A stretch of DNA of 64,000 bases from Roseburia zhanii (GTDB lineage: Bacteria; Bacillota; Clostridia; Lachnospirales; Lachnospiraceae): assembly GCF_014287635.1 (NCBI RefSeq), contig NZ_JACOPH010000015.1:1-64000 (forward strand). The letters run 5' to 3'. Shown here one piece after another: positions 6,823 through 15,427 of this stretch (position 1 is its first letter; each line of letters starts with the position of its first letter). Position numbers and translations under genes: made by a program. The notes beneath the pieces are model-generated. The model had not been told where the DNA came from. It worked only from the letters and a program-made list of their open reading frames with translations, and did no database searches.

Positions 6823-7122
6823 TTATTCCTCGTAATTTCTCAAAGTCAAAACTAATCTTCCCAAGTGCTTGTATCCGTCGATGTTCTTATCCGACACCCT
6901 GTACTTGGGTCGGTCATCTCCGGCAGTATTGATGTAACAGGAAAGCCTTCCTTTCTTAAAGCGTTTTTTCCGGTCAAAGAAAAGAAACATTCCCTCATAT
7001 ATACCGTAGTCGGTAAAATGGTTTCCGCCGTCCGCACGAAAGATAACAATATCTTCGCTGCACCCCTGCAAAAAGCAGTCGGGCATCGTAACATAAGCCG
7101 TAACCTCTTTTTCGTCAATCAC
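6823..7122 (-). CDS. Small protein resembling a LexA/UmuD fold without catalytic residues
   Basis: 99 aa from GTG 7122, seven nt after AAGGAGG and 12 bp downstream of the polymerase gene. The segment DYGIYEGMFLFFDRKKRF then KKGRLSCYIN resembles the S24 peptidase fold of LexA and UmuD (compare the usual GI-DGD-V-VD pattern followed by G-IV). The usual cleavage site, the serine before the Px(I/L)xxGD motif and the later lysine are not apparent. A polymerase-bound non-cleaving UmuD-like partner is a possible reading. The similarity is weak and judged by eye. Confidence 0.35.
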   Translation of the reverse strand: MIDEKEVTAYVTMPDCFLQGCSEDIVIFRADGGNHFTDYGIYEGMFLFFDRKKRFKKGRLSCYINTAGDDRPKYRVSDKNIDGYKHLGRLVLTLRNYEE

Positions 7123-7134
7123 ATTTAGACCTCC

Positions 7135-8370
7135 TTAACCAACCATACCTGTCGGCATAGTGATTTCGGCTTTTTCCGGTGGTAGCCGCAAGTTCTGACA
7201 CAGAACCCCATTCCTTATGCTGTCCTTTCCGAAACGCCGTCTGATTTCTTCAACACACTTTTCCATTCGCTCCAATTTGTCCTGCTTTGCGGCGTCCATA
7301 AACATATCTATTTGACGGGGCGTGTCTTGTGGAATAAGATTTATGGCTTGTACTGTCACAGAACGGATAGGGTTATTCCACCCATATCTTTTTTCAAACA
7401 ACTGAAAAGCGGTCTTTGCAATAATCATCGGAGACTGTGTAGGAAGTGCAATCTTCGTCTGCCATTGCCTTGTATTGAGCGTGTTGTCTCTAATATGTAT
7501 TGCGACACCTTCTGCACTCAGTCCGTGAACACGGAGCTTGTGTCCGATGTCTTGGGTTAATTCGAGAAACACGGGCCACACCTGCTCCGGTTTCTCTAAA
7601 TCTGCTACTGTTGTTATACCGTGTCCTACACTTTTTATAGGAGAAACGAAATCTTTCTTGGCAACAAGGGAAAGGTCGTTGCCGTTGGCATAGTTCCATA
7701 AAACTACTCCGTTCTTTCCTAATCTTCTGCGTAAGAACTCAGGGTCGTTATTCGCTAAATCCCCGATGGTACGAATACAATAGCTGTCAAGCACTCGCTG
7801 GGTTGCCCGTCCTACACCGAGCAGGTCAGCGGCAGGAAGTCCCCAAATCTTTTCTTTGAATGTATCCTTTGGTATAACGGTTACTGCGTCCGGTTTCTTC
7901 ATATCCGAGCCGAGCTTCGCAAATATCTTATTAAAGGAAACACCCACAGAAATCGTCAAGCCGAGTTCAAACTTCATCGTTTCACGAATTTCATTTGCCA
8001 CCTTTTCCGGCGAACCGAAAAGGCTTTCTGTCCCGCTAATATCCAGCCAACACTCGTCCATACCATACGGTTCAACTTGGTCGGTATATCGCTCATAAAC
8101 GCTTCTCGCAAGCTTTGAGTATTTGATATACTCCTCATAATGGGGCGGCACTACAACCAAGTCCTTGCACTTCTGTTTAGCCTGCCATACTGCGTCCCCG
8201 GTTTTCACATCAAAAGCCTTTGCTTTGTAGTTCTTTGCAAGCACGATACCGTGTCGTTCCTCCACAGAGCCGCAGACAGCAATCGGATATTTCTTCAATG
8301 CGGGGTCGAGCATACATTCGACGCTGGCATAGAAGTTGTTCATATCACAATGAAGTATGCTTCGTAACAT
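7135..8370 (-). CDS. Y-family DNA polymerase (UmuC/DinB-like)
   Basis: 411 aa starting at MLRSILHCDMNNFYASVE, eight nt after a G-rich ribosome site. Metal-binding D9 and the DE pair at 105-106 (YGMDECWLD) are present, as are the finger/palm text and a little-finger domain up to about 350. RQIDMF near residue 355 fits the beta-clamp binding peptide QxxLF. Such error-prone polymerases copy damaged DNA, and mobile copies may help second-strand synthesis or survival of incoming DNA. A strong promoter facing XRE operators controls it, so it is probably induced together with the ICE. Confidence 0.9.
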   Translation of the reverse strand: MLRSILHCDMNNFYASVECMLDPALKKYPIAVCGSVEERHGIVLAKNYKAKAFDVKTGDAVWQAKQKCKDLVVVPPHYEEYIKYSKLARSVYERYTDQVEPYGMDECWLDISGTESLFGSPEKVANEIRETMKFELGLTISVGVSFNKIFAKLGSDMKKPDAVTVIPKDTFKEKIWGLPAADLLGVGRATQRVLDSYCIRTIGDLANNDPEFLRRRLGKNGVVLWNYANGNDLSLVAKKDFVSPIKSVGHGITTVADLEKPEQVWPVFLELTQDIGHKLRVHGLSAEGVAIHIRDNTLNTRQWQTKIALPTQSPMIIAKTAFQLFEKRYGWNNPIRSVTVQAINLIPQDTPRQIDMFMDAAKQDKLERMEKCVEEIRRRFGKDSIRNGVLCQNLRLPPEKAEITMPTGMVG

Positions 8371-8398
8371 TTTTTGAACCCCCCTTGACATTTTGGGA

Positions 8399-8413
8399 AG
8401 TTTAGTGTAAACT
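8399..8413. promoter_or_regulatory. XRE-type operator candidate
   Basis: Perfect inverted repeat AGTTTA-GTG-TAAACT. A related site, AGTTTAAGTGTACTT, is at 8449-8463 over the polymerase promoter, and AGTTAAACTGTAAAT is at 8481-8495 before the repressor gene. Three similar sites between divergent genes suggest autoregulation and repression by the XRE protein. Confidence 0.55.
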
Positions 8414-8439
8414 ATGAGTAGTTCAACTTCCTGTTTCTT

Positions 8440-8468
8440 ATTATACGCAGTTTAAGTGTACTTGTCAA
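8440..8468 (-). promoter_or_regulatory. Strong promoter of the polymerase operon
   Basis: TTGACA (8463-8468), 17-bp spacer, TATAAT (8440-8445), both consensus on the minus strand. The spacer and -35 overlap the operator-like sequence AGTTTAAGTGTACTT, so a bound repressor should block it. Confidence 0.8.
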
Positions 8469-8520
8469 GAGTAAATGAGAAGTTAAACTGTAAATATTCT
8501 TTTAAGGAGTGAAATCAAAG

Positions 8521-8931
8521 ATGACATTCGGTGAAAAAGTCAAAGCAGAGAGGACTAAACTCGGTCTTAATCAGGATGAATTGGCTGAAAAAATAGGCGT
8601 AACCCGACGTGTAATTTGTTCTTATGAAAATGATAAATCCCGTCCGAGAGGAACGGAAAGATACAAGAAGCTGGCAGAAGCATTAAATGTAAATGTGAAT
8701 TATCTGCTGTCTGAGGATGACGCTTTCATCGCCGATGTAGAGGATAAATACGGACGCAGAGGGGCAAGACAGGCTCAGGAGTTGCTTGCAGAAGTTACCG
8801 GTCTGTTTGCCGGCGGCGAAATGGCTGACGAAGATATGCGTGAAATGGTTGACGCTATTCAGGAAGCATATCTTATTGCAAAGAAGAACAATAAAAAATA
8901 CACCCCGAAGAAATACCGCAAAGACGAGTAA
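8521..8931 (+). CDS. XRE-family repressor (ImmR-like)
   Basis: 136 aa starting at MTFGEKVKAERTKLGL, 10 nt after AAGGAG. Residues 4-60 form a classic XRE HTH (LNQDELAEKIGVTRRVICSY); residues 80-120 are an acidic helical part. It is transcribed away from the polymerase operon with three operator-like repeats between, and is followed by an ImmA-like peptidase. This matches the repressor/anti-repressor switch of ICEBs1-type elements, where a peptidase cleaves the repressor on DNA damage or other signals. The assignment to that mechanism is inferred from arrangement. Confidence 0.75.
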   Translation: MTFGEKVKAERTKLGLNQDELAEKIGVTRRVICSYENDKSRPRGTERYKKLAEALNVNVNYLLSEDDAFIADVEDKYGRRGARQAQELLAEVTGLFAGGEMADEDMREMVDAIQEAYLIAKKNNKKYTPKKYRKDE

Positions 8932-9031
8932 TCCTCACAGTGAACTAAGTCCAATATATGGGACACACAATAGTTTATAATTTATTATAGGGTAAATATC
9001 CGATATACTATAATATGGGAGGTGAGCCGGA

Positions 9032-9565
9032 TTGGGGTATTACACTACGGCTGAAATTGTGAAAATCGTCAACAAGCTCATTGACCGTTGCGGTACTCGT
9101 GACCCGTACAAGGTCGCAAAAGAGCTTGGTATCAATATTATCTACCGAGATTTTGAAAAGCAGCGTGGAGCATACAAGGTCATTCTGAAGAACCGCTTTG
9201 TTTTCCTTAAAAACGGTATGCACCCGGTCGTGGAACAGATAGTGCTATGGCACGAAATCGGACACGATGTTCTCCACAGGCAAGAAGCGGTTGCTGTCGG
9301 CGGGTTCAAAGAGTTCAACATCTTTGATATGAGAGAGAACCGTATGGAGTATGAAGCAAATATCTTCGCTTCTCAGGCTTCGCTCCCGGACGACACCATT
9401 TTGGAATACATTGAAAACGGCTATGACATTCAGCAGATTGCACGGGCAATGTGTTCCGACATAAACCTAATTGCTCTGAAAGTAGATACGCTGATTGCAC
9501 AAGGCTATCAACTTCGCAAACAGGAACACCAAAACGATTTTCTTAAATACAGTAAAAAAATATAA
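9032..9565 (+). CDS. ImmA-like metallopeptidase (anti-repressor)
   Basis: 177 aa from a TTG start seven nt after GGGAGGTGA. The zinc site HEIGHD is at 74-79, with the third-ligand segment EYEANIFASQASLPDD at about 110-125, typical of ImmA/IrrE (DUF955). It is downstream of the XRE repressor on the same strand, as immA follows immR in ICEBs1. Expected role: inactivate the repressor and release the ICE promoters. The 100-bp gap before it contains TTTATAATTTATTATAGG, so it may have its own promoter. Confidence 0.8.
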   Translation: MGYYTTAEIVKIVNKLIDRCGTRDPYKVAKELGINIIYRDFEKQRGAYKVILKNRFVFLKNGMHPVVEQIVLWHEIGHDVLHRQEAVAVGGFKEFNIFDMRENRMEYEANIFASQASLPDDTILEYIENGYDIQQIARAMCSDINLIALKVDTLIAQGYQLRKQEHQNDFLKYSKKI

Positions 9566-9605
9566 GACCGTCAAGTCTCGAATGAGATCTGACGGTCTAA
9601 TTTTT
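9565..9605 (+). terminator. Terminator after the ImmA-like gene
   Basis: AGACCGTCA (9565-9573) pairs with TGACGGTCT (9590-9598) and is followed by AATTTTT. It also faces the stop of the minus-strand GIY-YIG gene at 9607, so it can serve both. Confidence 0.8.
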
Positions 9606-9606
9606 A

Positions 9607-10077
9607 TCAGTTTTTATTATATCCGAATTGTCTTGTGCAAAGGGTATCTTTCCACCATTTTTCACGACTCAGTATGTAATTATCATCCATTCGTGCGTTA
9701 TAGTTTTCTAATACTGAATACTGAAAATTTGCTTTTATATAATCAAACCCTTTGGTGTCAACAATATGTTTAAGTTCAACATTCCCACCGTGTCCATTGT
9801 CTATATAGTTAGTCCACCTTTGAAGCAACATTCCATACTGAGCAGTTGCCGAGCCAACATACATTTTTCCGTTGCTGGTATCAGTTATAAGATAAACTGC
9901 TTTTTGATTTCTCAAAGCATCAAGCCAACCGCTGCGTTTATTCCGAATAATCGTTTCCAGTTGTGAAAAACTCAATCTTATGTTCTCATAACCCGGAAAT
10001 TCGTCACCATCATAAGCAGTAGAAAGAATTTCTATTACTTCCAGTTCCTCCATCATAGACTCATAGGTTCTTCCCAT
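9607..10077 (-). pseudogene. GIY-YIG nuclease, N-terminally truncated
   Basis: 156 aa remain, with the GIY-YIG core: AVYLITDTSNGKMYVGSA (about 60-77), the Arg helix GMLLQRWTNYIDNGHGG and a C-terminal Glu (LSREKWWKDTL). From memory, full-length relatives carry over 100 further N-terminal residues. Here the frame begins at MGRTYESMMEELEV just after a region whose AGGAGG drives a different ATG, giving a 14-codon dead-end peptide. The upstream part appears to have been replaced when the sigma/tet segment came in. It could still be translated from ATG 10077, but the ribosome site is poor. Confidence 0.6.
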
Positions 10078-10112
10078 GCCTTAACCCTGTATGCCATCCT
10101 GTTGTCCTCCTG

Positions 10113-10145
10113 CAAAAAATGAGTGAGGGGATTTCCATCCCTCAC
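10113..10145 (-). terminator. Terminator after the sigma-like gene
   Basis: GTGAGGG and CCCTCAC (139-145 with 123-129 of the 10-kb block) form a 7-bp stem followed on the minus strand by ATTTTTTG. Confidence 0.7.
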
Positions 10146-10180
10146 CCAGTAGCCCGCAGGATGGCAGGCTGTTTTAGAAG

Positions 10181-10606
10181 CTATAAAATTTTCCGCAGCT
10201 TCTTCCGCAGATGGTCTAACCTCGCATAGATGGCACCAGTCGTCAAATGCACAAGCGGGGCAATCTCCTTTGTGGAATACCCCTGCATTTTCAGCAGGAC
10301 GATTTTCAAGGTACGCCCGTCCACCGTGACTAATACTTGATAGAGATTTTCGCTCTCAATCTCTTCCAGTAACTCCGCAACCGTACCCACTTCCGCCTGC
10401 CGCTCCCTGCCTGCCATGTCCTCAAGATATTCCGCAACGTCATTCGTCCATCGGTAAAACCGCCTGTTGGAATTGAAGTCTGCCCTGTCCGCCATGCGTA
10501 TCTGCTCAATGGTCGCTTCATCAACGCCGCACTCACGCAGCAGCTTTTCCTCCGCTTCTTTCCAGATACGCCATTTCCTGTCCTCCCGTCCGTGGTTGTA
10601 TGCCAT
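10181..10606 (-). CDS. Sigma-70 region 4-type regulator
   Basis: 141 aa starting at MAYNHGREDR, eight nt after GGAGG. The C-terminal part (TVDGRTLKIVLLKMQGYSTK, EIAPLVHLTTGAIYARLDHL, ending RKKLRKIL) is an HTH of sigma region 4; the N-terminus (MAYNHGREDRKWRIWKEAEE) is a charged helix. Similar proteins accompany resistance regions in clostridial ICEs. This gene and the next are richer in GC than the genes on either side, which suggests they arrived with the tet cassette. Regulatory target unknown. Confidence 0.65.
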   Translation of the reverse strand: MAYNHGREDRKWRIWKEAEEKLLRECGVDEATIEQIRMADRADFNSNRRFYRWTNDVAEYLEDMAGRERQAEVGTVAELLEEIESENLYQVLVTVDGRTLKIVLLKMQGYSTKEIAPLVHLTTGAIYARLDHLRKKLRKIL

Positions 10607-10700
10607 TCTTACTTCCTCCAATCAGAATTGATTGAGAGGGCAGAGAAAAGCCCCCTCATCTTCCCAAAGGAAAAAACAAGGGGGCTGAACGCCTTAAATT

Positions 10701-11213
10701 TTAATTTTCTATTATCTTTCTTAGTTTTATTAGGATTCTGGCTTTGCGTTTGTTTACAACGCTCTGGGTTATGCCCAACCTCGCCCCGACTTCACGCTCG
10801 GAAAGTCCGTCAAAAAAGATTGCCTGTATCAGCTCCTGTTCACTATCCGACAGCAAAGGCAGGGCGGCTTTCAGCCTGTCCACCATGACCGCATTGACAA
10901 CGGTTTCTGCAATGTCCACCGCTTCATCAGTGATAAAGTCCAGAGGATTCCCCTCGCTGTCCGTAAATCCGTCGAGAGATAGCAGTCTATTCTTTGTATC
11001 TAATTTTTGCAGATAACGCCACCGTTCCTTGTCACGGTAGAAGTCTGTGTATTGCTCCCTCACGACTTCAAGCAGACAGCCTTGAATGGGGATAAACAGC
11101 TTGTCCATATAGGTCTGGTCGGATTCCCTGCAACGGCAGAACTCCGTGTAGGATAATTCCACATAGCCGCCACTTTCTCTGATATATACCTTTCTTGGTG
11201 CATATTTCACCAT
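10701..11213 (-). CDS. Sigma-70-like transcription factor
   Basis: 170 aa starting at MVKYAPRKVYIRESGGY, five nt after GGGAGG. The C-terminal text ALPLLSDSEQELIQAIFFDG and LSEREVGARLGITQSVVNKR is a clear sigma region 4 HTH; the middle (EQYTDFYRDKERWRYLQKLD) is charged and helical. Similar to the Orf7-type sigma factors of Tn916-like elements. It lies between the tetracycline genes and the smaller sigma-like gene. A longer frame reaches 11276 but lacks a ribosome site. Confidence 0.7.
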   Translation of the reverse strand: MVKYAPRKVYIRESGGYVELSYTEFCRCRESDQTYMDKLFIPIQGCLLEVVREQYTDFYRDKERWRYLQKLDTKNRLLSLDGFTDSEGNPLDFITDEAVDIAETVVNAVMVDRLKAALPLLSDSEQELIQAIFFDGLSEREVGARLGITQSVVNKRKARILIKLRKIIEN

Positions 11214-11324
11214 AAATACCTCCCATCTGAATTTTTGAAATGTAAAAAATCCAGATGGAGAGGCGGAGAACGACACCGCATATCAGAAACAGCCCTACGG
11301 CACTTTCCAACAAAAATCGACAAA

Positions 11325-11359
11325 AGAAAAACCGCAAAGGCTCTGTGACCTTTACGGTT
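11325..11359 (-). terminator. Intrinsic terminator
   Basis: Minus strand: AACCGTAAAGG, loop, CCTTTGCGGTT, then TTTCTTTTG. Ten of eleven stem positions pair. Confidence 0.6.
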
Positions 11360-11760
11360 ATAGGAAATAGTAATTCTATTGTATGGAGATTGTACTTCTA
11401 CTTTCAAGGTGAGAAGTACCGTTGCACTGGCAGAAATTCTTTTAACTGGTTTCCTGCCGTTCTCTGATATGCTATGTATTGATAAATTTTGCTTCGTATG
11501 AGCAGATAGATAACTGCCCGAAAAAAGGACATAAAAAAATCCCTCCAAATTTAAAAACAAATTCAGAGGGTAATTTAGGGTATAACAAAATAACCCACCC
11601 GAATATCGTTTTTTTTATTTGGTGAGTTTGTTCTTTCAAATACGAAACAAATGCTCATGTACGGTAAAGTATCACAAGAAAATTATGTCGAATTGACAGC
11701 CGCCTCCGCTATACCGAATAAGGAAATAAAGAGTCCTCAAATTTTGCGCTACTAAATGAA

Positions 11761-11788
11761 GACGAGCGGAAGTAATCTCCCGCTCGTC
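11761..11788 (-). terminator. Hairpin after tet(40)
   Basis: GACGAGCGGGAG with TTCCGCTCGTC, a stem of about 10 bp, 21 bp beyond the tet(40) stop. The following T tract is weak (TTCATTTAG). Confidence 0.55.
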
Positions 11789-11809
11789 AGTAAACTTAAC
11801 TATGCCATA

Positions 11810-13030
11810 TCAATCCCGCTTCTTTCCCGCCACCGGCACTAAGAACAGCGCGGGCAACAGCAGGAAAGCGGTACAGACCAGCCCCCAGGGTATGGACACC
11901 TGCTGGGCTACCAGCCCCACAATAGGCCCGCCGATGATCTGCCCGAAAGAGTCCAGCTGTCCGCTGGTGGAAAAGACTGTGGCGCGCATTTTCTCATCCA
12001 CTTGGTCGTTCATCCAGGCGGCCAGCACAGGCTCCTTGATGGTGCGCATAAGCCCCGCCAGCAGGAACACCAACAACATGAACCAAAAGCTCCGCCCCAC
12101 CGCGAAGAGAACCAGGAACAGGATATACCCGGCGCTGGTGGACATGACCACACTGGTTCGGCTGACAGTCCCTTTTTTCTCCATGCGGGCGATGAGCAAC
12201 TGAGAAGCCAGAATACCTAAGCCGTTGCCGATAAGACTGATAACACCGAACCAAGTGACGCTGTTCAGCGGCCCGATAACGGGTATTACCGTGTCATCCA
12301 GAAAATGAGCGGTGGAGAGCCGGTCAAAGCCTTCACTGGCAAGTCCCCCGCATAGTGTGATTGCTAAGAGCGCCAGCAACACAGGTGCGCCTTTCACAAA
12401 GCCCAGGTTGAGCTTGAACAGGCAGACAAAGTCTTTAAGCAAGCCCTGCCGTTCCTCAATAGCAGGGGAGAAGTTGGTTTCTGGCATGATGCGAACCATC
12501 ACCAGCCCCAACAACAAGCACAAACTGCCCCCCAAGATGAGAGGCATTTGCAGGTTTATGTTTCCCAGCAGTGTGCCCAGCACCACGCCCAGAACGCCGC
12601 CGATTTGCCCCATTTGACTGCCCCGCAGGAACACCTTGTCTATGGGTTTGTCCTCTTCCTCCGAGGCAATCCACGCCTCCAGAGCGCCGGTGATGAAGGT
12701 ATCACCGCAACCCCAGACAACCTGGGCCAGCAGAACCGGCGCGAACCACGGTAGCGCACCCTCCATCAGAAAGCCCAGGCCGTAGAGGAACATTCCAATC
12801 AGCACCGAGCGCCGACGGCTATACAAATCCGCCACCACACCGGTGGGCATCTCGAACAGAAAGCAGGAGGTCTCCTGAACCGTCCCTACCAGGACAAGCT
12901 GGAAAGCATCCAGCTGCACCACCTCCAGGTGGTACACGATGGAAAGCACTGTGGACATAGAAACCGCCAGGGAACAGACAAATCGGAACAGCAGGTAGAC
13001 AGAATATGCCTTTGAATTTTTAGCAAACAT
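11810..13030 (-). CDS. tet(40): Tetracycline efflux protein Tet(40)
   Basis: 406 aa starting at MFAKNSKAYS, the length and start I recall for Tet(40). Major facilitator superfamily drug:H+ antiporter with about 12 membrane segments; the loop 2-3 motif is present as VVADLYSRRRSVLIGMFLYG. The longer frame to 13051 adds seven residues without a better ribosome site. It begins 50 bp after the tet(O/32/O) stop with no clear promoter, so the two are probably co-transcribed. Tandem tet(O/32/O)-tet(40) has been described in human-gut Firmicutes. Base composition is clearly more GC-rich than the surrounding ICE. Confidence 0.92.
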   Translation of the reverse strand: MFAKNSKAYSVYLLFRFVCSLAVSMSTVLSIVYHLEVVQLDAFQLVLVGTVQETSCFLFEMPTGVVADLYSRRRSVLIGMFLYGLGFLMEGALPWFAPVLLAQVVWGCGDTFITGALEAWIASEEEDKPIDKVFLRGSQMGQIGGVLGVVLGTLLGNINLQMPLILGGSLCLLLGLVMVRIMPETNFSPAIEERQGLLKDFVCLFKLNLGFVKGAPVLLALLAITLCGGLASEGFDRLSTAHFLDDTVIPVIGPLNSVTWFGVISLIGNGLGILASQLLIARMEKKGTVSRTSVVMSTSAGYILFLVLFAVGRSFWFMLLVFLLAGLMRTIKEPVLAAWMNDQVDEKMRATVFSTSGQLDSFGQIIGGPIVGLVAQQVSIPWGLVCTAFLLLPALFLVPVAGKKRD

Positions 13031-13080
13031 GAAGTTACATTCTCCTTTCAAATCTCATTTTATATGACTTTTGCAAGCTG

Positions 13081-15000
13081 TTAAGCTAACTTGTGGAACA
13101 TATGCCGAACCTTATCTATACGGCTATTCGGGCGGCGGGGTTGGCAAATAAATTTACCAATAGCTGGCTGGTATCCTTTTAACTCTGTCAAGCAGACTCC
13201 CTGCCCATTTGTGAAATAAGTTAAATCGTTCCTGTATTCTTGAATACATCTAGCAGGGATTTCTCCTTTCAGAATGACCTCGTCATTCTTTATCTGAGTA
13301 CTTACAATATCTGCACAATACCTTGGAGCATCATGATACGCCCGTGAGAGATATTCCTGCGGTGCATAAATTTCAAAGTGGAGATATGGCTCTAATAGTT
13401 CTGTCCCTGCTTTTTTTAAAGCCTGCTCCAATACGATAGGGGAAAGCAGCCGAAAGTCTGCGGGGGTACTTACAGGACTATAATACAATCCATATTCAAA
13501 ACAGATTTTACAGTCTGTCACTTTCCATCCATACAGCCCCTGCTCGCAGCCATAAAGAACCCCCTCCATAACCGCATTTTGGAACGATTGATTTAAATAT
13601 CCAAGTGAAACTCTGCTTTCATACTGCACTCCGCTTCCAATAGGGAGCGGCTCTATGGACAACCCGACAGAAGCCCAGAAAGGATTTGGCGGGACTTCTA
13701 TGTGGATGGTATATTCTGCTTTTCTAAGCGGTCTTTCCATATATATAACAGTAGGCTCTTTTATTTCTGCCTCCACATGATATTTTTCCTCAAGGATGGC
13801 ACAAATGACTTCCATCTGCACATTCCCCAAAAAAGATAACATAATCTCATGGGTAACAGTATCAATGTCAAAATGCAAAAGAGGGTCTGTATCAGCAATC
13901 TCTGCGAGGGCATTTAACAGGGCTTCCCTTTGCTCCGGCTTTTGCGGCTCTACCGTTGTCCGAAGTAATGGCATGGGATTATCAATCCGTGTTTTGTGAG
14001 GCAGGAGTTTTTCATTTCCCAGGATATCGTTCAGTTTCAAAGTATCATCAGCTAAAATAACAATTTCTCCCGGACAGGCATGGTCAGCCGGGACGATTTC
14101 ACCGTTTGTCGGAACACACATCTCTGTGATTTTTATTTTCTCTTTTTCAGATATTCTAATAACATCCCTCAAATGCAATGTTCCGCTATATATACGCACA
14201 TAAACAAAACGCCGCCTTTTCTCTGAATATTCAATCTTAAAAACCTGCCCGCATAGTTCAGATTGACCTTCAGGCGTTGATGAATAAAATTTACTGGCAA
14301 TTACTTCTATAAGCTGCCGAATCCCCAGATTGTTTTTAGCGCTTCCGTGATAAACGGGAAATAACGTTCCGTTTTGGAATCTCCTGTTTTCTTCCTGTTC
14401 CAGTTCTGACATTTTAAACGGTTTCCCTGACATATATTTCTCTAATAGTTCATCGTTTCCCATAATTACCGCATCCCACTGTTCCATATCGTCATTGTCC
14501 GTTACATTTATATGGGGATGCTGCCCAACCTTTTGCTTCACTATAATTTCCGAAGAAAGCTTTGCTTTCATTTCCCGATATACCATTGGCAAATCAATCC
14601 CCTCTTGGTCAATTTTATTGATGAAAAAAATTGTCGGAATCTTCATTATCTGTAGTGCATGAAACAGTATACGGGTCTGTGCCTGTATGCCATCCTTTGC
14701 AGAAACTAATAATACTGCTCCGTCTAATACGGATAAAGAACGGTATACTTCCGCCAAAAAATCCATATGGCCTGGCGTATCTATAATGTTGACTTTTACA
14801 TCCTCCCACTGAAAAGATGTCACTGCTGTCTGGATAGTGATTCCCCTTTGACGCTCCAAATTCATTGTATCTGTCCTTGTTGTGCCTTCATCTACGCTCC
14901 CTAGTTCTGCAATTGCACCACTGGTATACAATAAACTTTCCGTTAATGTTGTCTTTCCTGCGTCAACGTGAGCCAGAATGCCTAAGTTAATTATTTTCAT
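13081..15000 (-). CDS. tet(O/32/O): Mosaic tetracycline ribosomal protection protein Tet(O/32/O)
   Basis: 639 aa, the full length of Tet(O). An EF-G-like GTPase that removes tetracycline from the ribosome. G1 AHVDAGKT (10-17), G3 DTPGH (74-78) and G4 NKID (128-131) are intact. Residues 1 to about 295 and from about 392 to the end agree with Tet(O) as I remember it, whereas about 301-390 ([20 protein letters not shown] and [19 protein letters not shown]) differ and fit Tet(32). This matches the known mosaic tet(O/32/O). Break points are from memory and need alignment. An attenuated leader precedes it. Confidence 0.88.
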   Translation of the reverse strand: MKIINLGILAHVDAGKTTLTESLLYTSGAIAELGSVDEGTTRTDTMNLERQRGITIQTAVTSFQWEDVKVNIIDTPGHMDFLAEVYRSLSVLDGAVLLVSAKDGIQAQTRILFHALQIMKIPTIFFINKIDQEGIDLPMVYREMKAKLSSEIIVKQKVGQHPHINVTDNDDMEQWDAVIMGNDELLEKYMSGKPFKMSELEQEENRRFQNGTLFPVYHGSAKNNLGIRQLIEVIASKFYSSTPEGQSELCGQVFKIEYSEKRRRFVYVRIYSGTLHLRDVIRISEKEKIKITEMCVPTNGEIVPADHACPGEIVILADDTLKLNDILGNEKLLPHKTRIDNPMPLLRTTVEPQKPEQREALLNALAEIADTDPLLHFDIDTVTHEIMLSFLGNVQMEVICAILEEKYHVEAEIKEPTVIYMERPLRKAEYTIHIEVPPNPFWASVGLSIEPLPIGSGVQYESRVSLGYLNQSFQNAVMEGVLYGCEQGLYGWKVTDCKICFEYGLYYSPVSTPADFRLLSPIVLEQALKKAGTELLEPYLHFEIYAPQEYLSRAYHDAPRYCADIVSTQIKNDEVILKGEIPARCIQEYRNDLTYFTNGQGVCLTELKGYQPAIGKFICQPRRPNSRIDKVRHMFHKLA

Positions 15001-15035
15001 GTGATTTTCCTCCTATCAACACCCAAAAAAGGGCA

Positions 15036-15072
15036 TAAAAATACCCAGTGATAAATACTCCTATCACTGGGT
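15036..15072 (-). terminator. Attenuator hairpin before tet(O/32/O)
   Basis: ACCCAGTGATA (minus 15072-15062) pairs with TATCACTGGGT (15053-15043) and runs into TATTTTTATG. It lies just upstream of the ribosome site of the resistance gene, as in tet(M)/tet(O) leaders where the hairpin stops transcription without drug. Confidence 0.8.
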
Positions 15073-15224
15073 AAATAACTCCAATAGCCCCAAAACACTT
15101 ATATGTTTTCGGGCATATAAAATTACATGATAAAAGTATTCTTAAACTGGGTACAAAAAACTAAGCCCCATATTAAAAGTGAAACGGGACTGCTACTTTT
15201 TGTTCCCACTATCAAATTGACAGT

Positions 15225-15248
15225 TTATTTAAGAATACCTTGCCGCAT
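15225..15248 (-). promoter_or_regulatory. Leader peptide of the tet operon (MRQGILK)
   Basis: A 7-codon frame with AAGGAG at 15258-15263. It lies between the promoter and the attenuator. Similar leaders in tet(M)/tet(O) systems couple ribosome movement along the leader to read-through of the terminator. Confidence 0.65.
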
Positions 15249-15280
15249 ATTTATTAACTCCTTGTCTAATACTGAATCTA

Positions 15281-15309
15281 ATTATATTCCTTAACCCTTT
15301 ATTTGTCAA
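15281..15309 (-). promoter_or_regulatory. Promoter of the tet operon
   Basis: TTGACA (15304-15309), 17-bp spacer, TATAAT (15281-15286): perfect consensus boxes on the minus strand, about 280 bp before the resistance gene. Confidence 0.85.
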
Positions 15310-15427
15310 GCCTATATTTAAAGAACATAATAGAAAACTGTTCTGACAGATTTAGAGTATGTGATATTTTACACAATAATATCAAGCAATATGAAAGATA
15401 CTAAAGTCAAGCGAAAGAAAAAATGTT

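Larger units (their letters stand above)
11214..11809. other. Non-coding spacer downstream of tet(40)
   Basis: No supported gene. It holds two terminator-like hairpins (listed separately), an imperfect repeat with arms CCCTC and GAGGG near 11544-11571, and an AT-rich stretch at 11590-11660. A minus-strand frame of 117 codons (11207-11560) has no recognisable protein. Confidence 0.5.

Noticed and set aside
6852..7118. 88-aa frame overlapping the UmuD-like gene
   Set aside because: The 6823-7122 frame has the better ribosome site and protein-like composition; this one is Arg/Cys-rich shadow.
11207..11560. 117-aa frame downstream of tet(40)
   Set aside because: Contains a terminator hairpin, no ribosome site and no recognisable domain.
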